Shown one piece after another: positions 8,659 through 16,329 of a DNA stretch of 59,275 nucleotides. Position 1 is the first letter of the stretch, and every line of letters starts with the position of its first letter. The notes under the pieces are model-generated. The model did no database searches. It was not told the origin of the DNA and saw only the letters and a list, made by a program, of their open reading frames with translations. Source of the stretch: Fusicatenibacter sp. (GTDB taxonomy: Bacteria > Bacillota > Clostridia > Lachnospirales > Lachnospiraceae); assembly GCA_017887445.1 (NCBI GenBank), contig JAGHIA010000022.1, positions 1-59,275 on the forward strand, written 5' to 3'. A program made the translations under genes and the position numbers.

Positions 8659-9558
8659 TCAACCCTTGACTGCTCCGATGGTAACACCCTTCGCAAAGTA
8701 TTTCTGCAGGAACGGGTAGATACACAGCAGCGGGAATGCGGATACTACAACGATACAGTATTTCAGCTGCTCGGCAAGTTTCTGTCTTGTCACCATCTCG
8801 GCGCCGCTGGAACCCATCTGGTTGGCCTGGTTCATCAATACCAGGTCCCTCAGCACAACCTGCAGCGGCATCTTGTCGTAGTCCTGCAGATACATCAGCG
8901 CGTTGAAGAACTGGTTCCACATGGCAGTTGCATAAAACAGGGCCATAACGGCGATGATCGTCTTGGACAGCGGAATAGCGATCTTAAAGAAGAATCCGAA
9001 ATCCGAACATCCGTCGATCTTGGCCGCTTCCAGAAGCTCGATGGGCACGCTCGTGTCAAAGAACGAACGGCACACGATCAGGTTGTAGGCGGAAACCGCA
9101 ACCGGAAGTACCATTGCCCAGAGTGTGTTGTAAATGTTCAGCTGCTGAATGGTCAGGTAAAGGGGGATCATTCCGCCGCTGAAGAACATGGTAAAGGTAA
9201 ACAGGAACATGATCGGCTTTCTTCCCACAAGGTCCATGCGGGAGAGCGCGTAACCTGCAGGAATGGTACACACCAGAGAAACCAGCGTTCCCACTACCGT
9301 ATAGATGATCGTATTTTTATAAGCAGTCCACAGCGGCGCGTATTTCAGCGTCGTGACATATCCTTCCGTATACCACGCTTCCGGATACAGCAGCAGTTTT
9401 CCGGAGTTTACCACTACCGGGTCCGTGACAGACGCCAACAGCACATAGTACAGAGGGTAAATAACGATCACACACACCAGAACCATGATCACCGCGTTGG
9501 CAATCATAAACACCCGGTCGCCTTTGCTCATTTTCATTGCTTTTTTCTTTCCAGCCAC
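8659..9558 (-). CDS. Sugar ABC transporter permease, YtcP/LplC type
   Basis: A 299-residue inner-membrane protein with six predicted membrane segments. I choose the GTG at 9558 because GGGAGG lies eight bases before it; a GTG three codons earlier is worse placed. The MalG-like C-terminal half holds the EAA loop, seen as LEAAKIDGCSDFGFFFKIAIP, which contacts the ATPase. It is 15 bp downstream of the other permease gene and upstream of the binding protein, so the three form one importer operon. Confidence 0.92.
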   Translation of the reverse strand: MAGKKKAMKMSKGDRVFMIANAVIMVLVCVIVIYPLYYVLLASVTDPVVVNSGKLLLYPEAWYTEGYVTTLKYAPLWTAYKNTIIYTVVGTLVSLVCTIPAGYALSRMDLVGRKPIMFLFTFTMFFSGGMIPLYLTIQQLNIYNTLWAMVLPVAVSAYNLIVCRSFFDTSVPIELLEAAKIDGCSDFGFFFKIAIPLSKTIIAVMALFYATAMWNQFFNALMYLQDYDKMPLQVVLRDLVLMNQANQMGSSGAEMVTRQKLAEQLKYCIVVVSAFPLLCIYPFLQKYFAKGVTIGAVKG

Positions 9559-9573
9559 TAATTCCACCTCCCG

Positions 9574-10545
9574 TCAGAAAATGCTGATATCGCTCGTCTT
9601 CTTGGCGATAAAGTTTGCGATCACAAGAATGATGAAGTTTACTATCGAGTTAAACAGACCCACCGCGGTAGCGAAACTGTACTGTGCCGACTGAAGACCT
9701 ACCTTGTACACATAGGTGGAGATCAGCTCGCTGACGACTGTGTTTGGTCCGAACTGCATCAGATACGCTTTCTCGTAACCGACGTTCATGATATTTCCAA
9801 TCTGAAGGATCAGCATCAGGATTACGGTAGGCATGATCATCGGGATGTCAATGTAAAGCACTCGCTTAAATCTTGACGCTCCGTCCATGATCGCCGCTTC
9901 ATAGTACTCGGGACTGATTCCGATCAGGGCCGCGATAAAGATGATCGCGTTGAATCCCATGGTCTGCCATACGCCGCTTCCGATATAGAGTGGCCGGAAC
10001 CATTCTGCCGCGCTGGTAAACAGGATCTCCTTGCCTCCCGATTTCGTAATAATGTTGTTTACCACACCATTGGCGGAGAACATAACGGTGATGATACTGA
10101 GGATAACAACGTTGGACATAAAGTACGGCGCATAAGTGATGGTCTGAATGGTTTTACGAAGACCAGTGCGCTGTACCTGGTTCAGCAGCAGTGCAAAAAG
10201 AACCGGAATCGGGAATCCGATTACCAAAGTCTCAAGACTCAGTACGATCGTATTCTTGATAGCGTTCATCGCGATACTGGTGCTGAAAAAGGCTTCAAAA
10301 TGCTTGAACAGCGGATCCGCCCACGGACTTGCCAGAATTCCTGCCCGGATCTTAAAGTCCTTGAAGGCGATGAGCAGTCCATACATTGGGTAGTAGGCGA
10401 AAACGAACAGCCACAGCAGCGCCGGGATCAGCAGCACATACAGCTGCCAGCATTGCAGAGCTTTCACCAGCGTTGACTTCTCGTGTCCTTTCTTCAGTGC
10501 CTTTCCACCTTTTCCGTTCTCTTTTTGGTTTCCACTTTTTTTCAT
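9574..10545 (-). CDS. Sugar ABC transporter permease, LplB type
   Basis: A 323-residue membrane protein. The ATG at 10545 is preferred because AGGAAGGGGTG is correctly spaced; the frame extends 24 codons upstream without a ribosome site. The N-terminus is very basic (about 30 residues), followed by six membrane segments. The EAA loop is visible as YYEAAIMDGASRFKRVLYID. First gene of the importer operon, with its own promoter at 10617-10646. It pairs with the YtcP-type permease to form the channel. Confidence 0.92.
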   Translation of the reverse strand: MKKSGNQKENGKGGKALKKGHEKSTLVKALQCWQLYVLLIPALLWLFVFAYYPMYGLLIAFKDFKIRAGILASPWADPLFKHFEAFFSTSIAMNAIKNTIVLSLETLVIGFPIPVLFALLLNQVQRTGLRKTIQTITYAPYFMSNVVILSIITVMFSANGVVNNIITKSGGKEILFTSAAEWFRPLYIGSGVWQTMGFNAIIFIAALIGISPEYYEAAIMDGASRFKRVLYIDIPMIMPTVILMLILQIGNIMNVGYEKAYLMQFGPNTVVSELISTYVYKVGLQSAQYSFATAVGLFNSIVNFIILVIANFIAKKTSDISIF

Positions 10546-10595
10546 TAAAACACCCCTTCCTTTTTCACCGCGTCTTTTTCGTGATTTTTTATATG

Positions 10596-10609
10596 TGGAA
10601 TCCGTTCCA
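10596..10609. promoter_or_regulatory. Candidate LacI-type operator
   Basis: TGGAA-TCCG-TTCCA is an inverted repeat lying at the predicted transcription start of the importer operon. The position fits repression by the LacI-family protein encoded just upstream. No second copy was found before the GH32 genes. Confidence 0.5.
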
Positions 10610-10616
10610 TACGTCA

Positions 10617-10646
10617 ATTATATTCCAGTTAGATATATAATGTCAA
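10617..10646 (-). promoter_or_regulatory. Sigma-A promoter of the sugar importer operon
   Basis: On the minus strand TTGACA (10646-10641) is followed after 18 bases by TATAAT (10622-10617), both perfect consensus. Transcription would start near 10610, leaving a leader of about 65 bases before the LplB-type permease. Confidence 0.8.
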
Positions 10647-10670
10647 TATTTTATTGTCTTTTTGCACAAA

Positions 10671-10717
10671 AATAGTACACTAATTACAATTTTAATCGTC
10701 ATAATTAGTGTACTATT
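10671..10717 (-). terminator. Terminator-like perfect palindrome behind the LacI gene
   Basis: AATAGTACACTAATTA and TAATTAGTGTACTATT are perfect 16-bp arms around 15 bases, followed on the minus strand by TTTTT. It can end the LacI transcript. Because it is AT-rich and lies just upstream of the operon promoter, it may instead or also bind a regulator. Confidence 0.65.
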
Positions 10718-10814
10718 CACAATTTCTTCACACTTTTCAGCAATCCGGCAACGGACGGTCAAAAAATGTGCTCATATATTCCGTTCTATTTTTATAGATA
10801 TTTGCTAATTGACA

Positions 10815-11792
10815 TCATGTCCACCGGACCGTACCGCCCTTCTGCAGCGCGACAGGGATCACCAGGTCTTCCGGATACGGCTTTCCCTCAAGAAGGGCCA
10901 CCATGGTCTGGACACTCACCTGGGCCAGCCGCGGAAGGTCCTGACAGATGCAGGTCAGCGTCGGGTACGTCATACGCGTAATCTCCGTCCCGTCATAGCC
11001 GACGATCTGCAGATCCTCCGGCACACGTTTTCCCATCTCCAGCGCAGCTGCCATACAGCCGAACGCCTGCACATCCGACGCAAAGATCCCATCCACATCA
11101 CTGTACTGGCGAACACATCTGCGGGCCATCTCCAGGTCATAGCCGTAGCTCATATGGTTCCACTCCGCTTCGGCCTCAACCAGCTGGACGCCATGGGCGC
11201 TCATAATCTCCCGAAAGACCCTGTGGCGCTGCTCAAACGGCGAGTCCTTTCCCTGAGAATAGAGATGGAGCACTTTTCTGCAGCCTGCCTCCAGCATGAC
11301 CTGTGCCGCTATTTTTCCCCCCATGGCATGGTCCGAGTGAACCATGGGGATCCCGCCGCCCCAGTTGCGTTCCAGCGTGACCACCGGACGCTCCGTCTCC
11401 GGCTCTTCGTCCCCCGGCAGATCTACGCAGGCGATAATCCCGTCCATGACATTTCTTTTCAGCATATCGAGAAACTCTCTTTCCCGGTTGTCAATATCCT
11501 CTGTGCTGCATACCATACACTTATACCCATACCGGTAAAGCTCCAACTCCAGATGCTTCAGCAGCGACGCAAAAAACGGATGCTCCAGGTTGGGCATCAT
11601 GATCCCGATAAAATCTGTCTTATTCCTGTAAAGATTTTTTGCCAGTTCATTGGGCTGATAGTCCAGCGCCTTTGCCGCCTCCAGAATTTTTTTTCTGGTT
11701 TCCTCGGAAATATAACCGGAGCCGTTTAAGGCCCTGGAAACCGTTCCGACGCCGACCCCTGCCCGGCGCGCAACATCTTTGATACCTGCCAT
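10815..11792 (-). CDS. LacI-family transcriptional regulator of the sugar locus
   Basis: A 325-residue repressor. The start at 11792 (MAGIKDVARRAGVGVGTVSR) is fixed by the canonical LacI HTH at the N-terminus and an AAAGGA site; the frame runs about 100 codons upstream without meaning. Residues 1-60 are the HTH and hinge helix, and residues 60-325 the periplasmic-binding-protein-like sensor domain (NKTDFIGIMMPNLEHPFFA). It precedes the importer operon in the same direction, with a terminator between them, so it most likely represses that operon until a sugar ligand binds. The candidate operator is at 10596-10609. Confidence 0.92.
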   Translation of the reverse strand: MAGIKDVARRAGVGVGTVSRALNGSGYISEETRKKILEAAKALDYQPNELAKNLYRNKTDFIGIMMPNLEHPFFASLLKHLELELYRYGYKCMVCSTEDIDNREREFLDMLKRNVMDGIIACVDLPGDEEPETERPVVTLERNWGGGIPMVHSDHAMGGKIAAQVMLEAGCRKVLHLYSQGKDSPFEQRHRVFREIMSAHGVQLVEAEAEWNHMSYGYDLEMARRCVRQYSDVDGIFASDVQAFGCMAAALEMGKRVPEDLQIVGYDGTEITRMTYPTLTCICQDLPRLAQVSVQTMVALLEGKPYPEDLVIPVALQKGGTVRWT

Positions 11793-11930
11793 AAAATCCT
11801 TTCCCTTTCTACCTTCTTTCGCCGGCAGGACCGAACGGCGGTTTTCGCGGATGCAGTTCCTTCCGGTATCTTTAGCATAACATTTGAGGATGAAAAAGTA
11901 AAGTCTTGAGAAAAACGGGGCGGAGTGGGA

Positions 11931-11992
11931 AATCGAAAGCGGACGAAAGAAGGCCAAAGCCGGGGGCATGGCCTTCTTTCTGGCTTTCGATT
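11931..11992 (-). terminator. Terminator of the ABC-F gene
   Basis: AATCGAAAGC/GCTTTCGATT and GAAAGAAGGCC/GGCCTTCTTTC form a long two-part stem, with T-rich flanks on both strands. It separates the ABC-F gene from the LacI gene. Confidence 0.8.
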
Positions 11993-12004
11993 TTTGCCGG
12001 TTGA

Positions 12005-13570
12005 TTATAGCCGGTTTTTGGTTGCGGTGGGTTCCCTTCTTTCCACAACCTCCAGCCCGTTCTCTGTCAGCCGATAGCTTTTTGTACATACCTCCTCAAT
12101 AAACTTCCGGTCATGGGAGACGCTGAGGATGGCCCCCTGATACTCTGCCAGGATCCTGCGGATTACCGGATTTGACATGGGCGAAAAGTTTCTCGTGGGT
12201 TCGTCCAGAATCAGAACGTCGCTCTCCTCCAGACTCATTTTCATAAAAAACAGCTTGGCCTTCTGACCGCCGGACAGTTCCCGGACGGGATGTTCCATCT
12301 CATCGGCGGTAAATTTCATGCTGCCCAGCCAGGTGCGGATCCTTGTCAGCTCCTCTTTGTCGCCTTTGGTCTGCAGAAAAGAAAGCGGTGTGTCCGCAGG
12401 AGGAAGCAGTTCCCCGTAATTCTGAGGCATATAGGCGGCGCGCAGGTCCTCCCGGGCCAACAATTCTTCGGCAATCTGCTTTAAGAGAGTCGTCTTTCCC
12501 ACGCCATTTTTTCCGACGATACAGATTTTTTCCGGCCCGCGCACCTGAAGATGAATATTTCCCGCCAGCACGCGTCCCTCCACGGTCAGTTCCTTTTGAT
12601 GGTAATCCAGCACTTCCTTTCCCCGGGGCATGGGGATCTGCCGGCCCAGACGCAGGTACATGGCATCCTCCGTATCCGGGATCTGGGTGCGGTTTTCCCA
12701 CTGTTTCTCAAACCTTCGTTCCTGGGCCTTTACGGCGTGCATTTTCTTTTTCAGAAGTCTGCCGCCTGCCGGGTTCTGGCGGCTGATGGCCGCCTGCTGA
12801 TATTCCACCGACTGCTGGATCCTGCGGAATTTTTCCTGCTGTTTCTCATACTCCCTTTTTTCGCTGCGCGCCTGCTCCTCCTGCTTTTCCAGACTGCGGT
12901 ACCGCTCGTCCATATACTGGCGGTAGGGCACCCGGGCCACTGTCCACCGGGGTTTTGTCTTCCGCATGGTCTGTTCCAGATGGATCACGGAATTCGCCGT
13001 CCGCTCCAGCAGATACTCGTCATGAGAAATAAACAGCACCGGCAGGCTGGTATCCCGGATAAACCGTTCCAGCCATTCCAGCGTCTCCAGGTCAATGTCG
13101 TTGGACGGCTCGTCCAGCAGCAGAAGATCCGGCCGTTCCATCAGCACTTTCGCAAGCTGCAGCTTGACCTTCTCGCCGCCGGACAGCGTGGCCGTCTTCT
13201 GATCCGAATAGAAAAATTCTGTGGAAAATCCAAAATTTCTTCCAAGCTCTGCCAGCTCTCTGGGCGTCCAGCTGTAGAAATCCGGAAACCGGGCAAAATA
13301 TTCGTAAACCGGCAGACTGGCCGCCTCCGGCGTCAGTTCCTGTGCCAGATAGCCGCTTCGCAGTCCGTTTTTTATGATCCGGCCGCTCCAGCTGACATAT
13401 GGCTGTGCCAGCTGCTCGTCGTGAATCAGCTTCAGCAGCGTGGATTTTCCGTTTCCCTCCTCGCCGATCAAAGCCGTCTTATCGCCCGGGCGCAGCACAA
13501 ACGAGAAGTCCTCGATGAGATTTCTCAGGTCCTTCAAATGTGTGATTGTCAGATTCTGTATCTGAAGCAT
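12005..13570 (-). CDS. ABC-F ribosome-associated ATPase, probable ribosomal protection type
   Basis: A 521-residue soluble protein with two ABC domains and no membrane segments. The start at 13570 follows AGGAGGGATG; about 100 upstream in-frame codons are leader and repeat DNA. Domain 1 has Walker A GEEGNGKST, signature LSGGE and Walker B LLLDEPSNDIDLE. The linker is long and charged (about residues 230-310). Domain 2 has Walker A GKNGVGKTT, signature LSGGQ and an altered Walker B, LILDEPTRNFSPMS, in place of the usual DEPTNHLD. ABC-F proteins bind the ribosomal E site; the antibiotic-resistance branch displaces drugs. The length and linker fit that branch, but drug specificity cannot be read off. 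A terminator in the 5' leader (13731-13778) fits attenuation control. Confidence 0.9.
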   Translation of the reverse strand: MLQIQNLTITHLKDLRNLIEDFSFVLRPGDKTALIGEEGNGKSTLLKLIHDEQLAQPYVSWSGRIIKNGLRSGYLAQELTPEAASLPVYEYFARFPDFYSWTPRELAELGRNFGFSTEFFYSDQKTATLSGGEKVKLQLAKVLMERPDLLLLDEPSNDIDLETLEWLERFIRDTSLPVLFISHDEYLLERTANSVIHLEQTMRKTKPRWTVARVPYRQYMDERYRSLEKQEEQARSEKREYEKQQEKFRRIQQSVEYQQAAISRQNPAGGRLLKKKMHAVKAQERRFEKQWENRTQIPDTEDAMYLRLGRQIPMPRGKEVLDYHQKELTVEGRVLAGNIHLQVRGPEKICIVGKNGVGKTTLLKQIAEELLAREDLRAAYMPQNYGELLPPADTPLSFLQTKGDKEELTRIRTWLGSMKFTADEMEHPVRELSGGQKAKLFFMKMSLEESDVLILDEPTRNFSPMSNPVIRRILAEYQGAILSVSHDRKFIEEVCTKSYRLTENGLEVVERREPTATKNRL

Positions 13571-13588
13571 AAATACATCCCTCCTATC

Positions 13589-13671
13589 GTAACCATTCCG
13601 CCGGATGCCTGCAGGCACTACGTTTTCATAGGGTCTGCGCAGTGAACGCGCAGACCTGGCCGAATGGTTAC
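13589..13671. repeat. Family D repeat in the ABC-F leader
   Basis: GTAACCATTCCGCCGG...GACCTGGCCGAATGGTTAC, with an inner stem TCTGCGC...GCGCAGA. It is closely related to the copy at 55708-55840. It lies between the leader terminator and the ABC-F ribosome site. Confidence 0.8.
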
Positions 13672-13730
13672 CAGTCATTTCCTGTCTCAACTCTGCCTGA
13701 ACATCTTCCGCTGTAATTTCCGGCGCCGGA

Positions 13731-13778
13731 CAAAACAAAAAAAATCTGCCTTTTCGTCTTCTCCGAAAAAACAGATTT
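13731..13778 (-). terminator. Leader terminator (possible attenuator) upstream of the ABC-F gene
   Basis: On the minus strand AAATCTG and TTTTCG pair with CGAAAA and CAGATTT, followed at once by eight T residues, then GTTTTG. It lies about 160 bp before the ABC-F start and about 500 bp after the kinase stop. A five-codon frame (ATG at 13918, MDFLS then stop) lies upstream of it but has no strong ribosome site. Confidence 0.7.
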
Positions 13779-14277
13779 CCTGTACAAAAAGAACACCGCG
13801 CAGACAGTCTGCCGCAGGACCGGCAACAGCTCAGCCCTGCCCAACTGTTGCCAGCACACTTACAAGCCAAATGGCTATCCTGCTTGAACTGCTGCCGCTG
13901 TTATGACAGAAAATCCATTTTTCAAAAGAATCCGAACCTGTTTCGCTCCGTCCACCGCAGCAAAAACAGTCAAAACATTGCTACCGGCCGGTTTTTCGCA
14001 CGGAACAAATGTCCAGACACATACTCTGTGTGATTCTTTGAAAAACGATTATTTTGTCATAAACATGCTCTCTTTAAACTCCTTTATTCTTTTTCCTGCG
14101 AACAACGAGCCAAGCTGCCACAGCCCAGGCTGCCTTCTCTTGCCGCAAACCATTCTCTTTGACCGATCCAAACAACATGTTCAGATCTTTTTCAGTCTAC
14201 TACAGAACTGTACGAAATTCAAGACATTTTTTTCGCAAACCGGTAACCGTTCAGCCAGCTGAACGGTTACCACATTA
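13779..14277. other. Intergenic region between kinase and ABC-F leader
   Basis: Contains an inverted family D fragment at 14097-14150 and a perfect core palindrome at 14242-14271 (GGTAACCGTTCAGC...GCTGAACGGTTACC) just past the kinase stop. The left part probably holds the ABC-F promoter; TTGACT near 13970 is a possible -35 without a good -10. Hairpins CAACAG...CTGTTG around 13825-13852 could compete with the leader terminator. No credible gene. Confidence 0.5.
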
Positions 14278-15519
14278 TTACGCAAACTGCAGAATAGCCT
14301 TAAACTGGTCGCAGTCGATCCGTATGTCGAAGGACCCGCCCAGCGCTGCCGCGTAGGTGCTGACAATGGCAAGGCCAAGCCCGTTGCCCTCGGTGCTGCG
14401 GGACGCGTCCGCGCGGGCAAACCGCTCTATAATATCTTCCTTCTGGAATTCCATCCGGTAATTCGCCGTGTTGGTGATCTCGATGGTCACCTGTCCCTCA
14501 GGTGTTACGGACGTCTGCACAAATACCCGCGTCCCTGCGGCGGAATACTTCAGTGTGTTTTCCATCAGATTCTGAAAGATCCGGTATATGTACCGGTTAT
14601 CTGTGACAATGTTGGTATCCTCCTGGCAGAGGCGGCGGACATACTCCAGTCCGGACCGCTCAATCTGATCATTCATGTCCGCGAAGATCTGCCCGATCAG
14701 ACGGTTGACGGAAATCTCCTCCCGCTTCAGTTCCACATTTCCGCTGCTGACCTTCGCCAGTGAAAAAAGGCTTTCGATCATTTCCTTCAGCTTGTCTGCG
14801 CGACAGGCGATTACCTCCACATATTCCCGTGCCTTGCCGTCCAGTTCCTCTTTCTTCAGAAGCTCCAGATATCCCACCATGGATGTCAGCGGCGTCTTCA
14901 GATCGTGGGATACATTTGTGATCAGATCCATGCGCAGCTTATCGCTTCTGGAAACCTTCTCCTGGCTTTCCCGCTCAATGGCCAGCGCCTGGTTCATAGC
15001 CTCCTCCATTTTGGCCCTGCTGTTTTTCTCGCAGACCTCCCTATAAGCTTCCATCCGCTCCATCCGGTACTGATCCATCAGCCGGCAGCAGACGCCAAAC
15101 TGAAAAAAGACCGTGGCAAACAAAAGATAATTTGGCGCGTAATTGCGAAGCTGCCCTGCGCCGGAAGGATTTCTAAGAAAGAACGCGCAGAACGCCACCA
15201 GCAGAGCGCCCGCCAGGACCAGGCCCACGGTCCGCCGCATACGGTACCACTGCTCCATCCATGGGTCGTCTTCTTCGCCTGTAGGTTCCGGACAGCTTTC
15301 CCCTAATTTTTTCAGCTTCCACTCTGCCAGAGCGAACACCGCCGGTGTCAGCAGCACATTGGCAAAAACCCCTGCCGCCCAGACCGCCCCCGTTGTGTAG
15401 GAGGCGCCAAGCAAATGAAAGAGCAGCGACGCCCCCAGCATTACCAGTACCCCCAATGCCATGACCCGTTCTCTTTTGTCCGTCTTTTCTTCCAGACAAT
15501 CTCTCATCTTTTTAATCAT
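14278..15519 (-). CDS. VanS-like sensor histidine kinase
   Basis: A 413-residue membrane kinase. The ATG at 15519 is chosen because GGAG precedes it and it overlaps the response-regulator stop by 8 bp, a typical coupled arrangement; an in-frame TTG 7 codons upstream is less likely. Two pairs of membrane helices occupy residues about 20-65 and 90-145 with almost no external loop. Next come the dimerisation and phosphoacceptor box (NVSHDLKTPLTSMVGY), N box, and ATPase G box (GNGLGLAIVSTY). With so little extracellular sequence, it probably senses something in the membrane. Works with the regulator at 15512-16213. Confidence 0.92.
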   Translation of the reverse strand: MIKKMRDCLEEKTDKRERVMALGVLVMLGASLLFHLLGASYTTGAVWAAGVFANVLLTPAVFALAEWKLKKLGESCPEPTGEEDDPWMEQWYRMRRTVGLVLAGALLVAFCAFFLRNPSGAGQLRNYAPNYLLFATVFFQFGVCCRLMDQYRMERMEAYREVCEKNSRAKMEEAMNQALAIERESQEKVSRSDKLRMDLITNVSHDLKTPLTSMVGYLELLKKEELDGKAREYVEVIACRADKLKEMIESLFSLAKVSSGNVELKREEISVNRLIGQIFADMNDQIERSGLEYVRRLCQEDTNIVTDNRYIYRIFQNLMENTLKYSAAGTRVFVQTSVTPEGQVTIEITNTANYRMEFQKEDIIERFARADASRSTEGNGLGLAIVSTYAAALGGSFDIRIDCDQFKAILQFA

Positions 15520-16213
15520 AGCGCTCCATTTTGTAGCCAATTCCCCACACCACCTTTACATATCTTGGATTTTTCGCGTCAATCTCGATTTTCTCCCTGA
15601 TATGGCGGATGTGGACCATCACCGTATTCTCCACGGCAAAGTCCGCCTCCTCGTTCCATACCCGCTCGTAGATCTGCTCCGCAGGGAACACCTGGCCCGG
15701 ATGCTCCATCAGAAGCAGAAGGATACCGTACTCCTTGGCTGTGAGGCGCACTTCCTTTCCGTCCACCACTGCGACGCGCTGCTTTTTGTCCAGCGCCAGC
15801 GCGCCGTTGATCAGAAGCTCTCCGTCCTGCTTTGGCTGTCCGCCGCCCCAGACATGGTAACGCCGAAGCTGCGCCTGGATCCGGGCAATCAGCTCCGCCG
15901 GCTGATACGGCTTGCTGATATAGTCGTCGGCGCCAAGGCCTGATACCTTGTCGCTCTCCTCCGTTCTGGCTGACAGGATGATCACCGGAATCTTCCACCG
16001 CTCCCGCAGCTTCATCAGCGCCGATAACCCGTTCAATCCCGGCATCATCACATCCAGAAGCACCAGATCCACCGGCTCCCGCTCCAGAACCTCCAGCGCC
16101 TCTTTGCCATTGTATGCGCCAAGCACACGGTAGTTCTCATATTTCAGCAATTCGCTGATGGAATATACAATTTCCCGATGATCGTCCACCACCAGGATCG
16201 TCTCCTGCTCCAT
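15512..16213 (-). CDS. OmpR/VanR-family response regulator
   Basis: A 233-residue regulator. Start at 16213 (MEQETILVVDD) is preferred over a longer frame because GGGAGGGACAGCGG precedes it and the receiver domain begins there. The receiver carries acidic pocket D10-D11 and phosphoacceptor D54 (LLDVMMPG), followed by the winged-helix DNA-binding domain (ALDKKQRVAVVDGKEVRLTAKEY...ENTVMVHIRHIREKI). It is cotranscribed with the kinase. The genomic target is not evident; the ABC-F gene downstream on the same strand is a possible regulon member. Confidence 0.93.
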   Translation of the reverse strand: MEQETILVVDDHREIVYSISELLKYENYRVLGAYNGKEALEVLEREPVDLVLLDVMMPGLNGLSALMKLRERWKIPVIILSARTEESDKVSGLGADDYISKPYQPAELIARIQAQLRRYHVWGGGQPKQDGELLINGALALDKKQRVAVVDGKEVRLTAKEYGILLLLMEHPGQVFPAEQIYERVWNEEADFAVENTVMVHIRHIREKIEIDAKNPRYVKVVWGIGYKMERYD

Positions 16214-16329
16214 CCGCTGTCCCTCCCATCCGTTCCCTTTCCTAATTAACATATACCCCGTGTCTTAAATAATTCCGGGGAAACTCTTAAAAATTTCTTA
16301 TTTCTGCAGAGGCATCTGCCGCGCTGACT

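Noticed and set aside
12005-13870. Longer ABC-F start giving a Cys-rich N-terminal extension
   Set aside because: The extra 100 codons cover the leader terminator and a dispersed repeat, while a perfect AGGAGG lies at the shorter start.
13901-13918. Five-codon leader frame MDFLS before the ABC-F terminator
   Set aside because: Not called as a gene because no convincing ribosome site precedes it; kept only as part of the attenuator finding.
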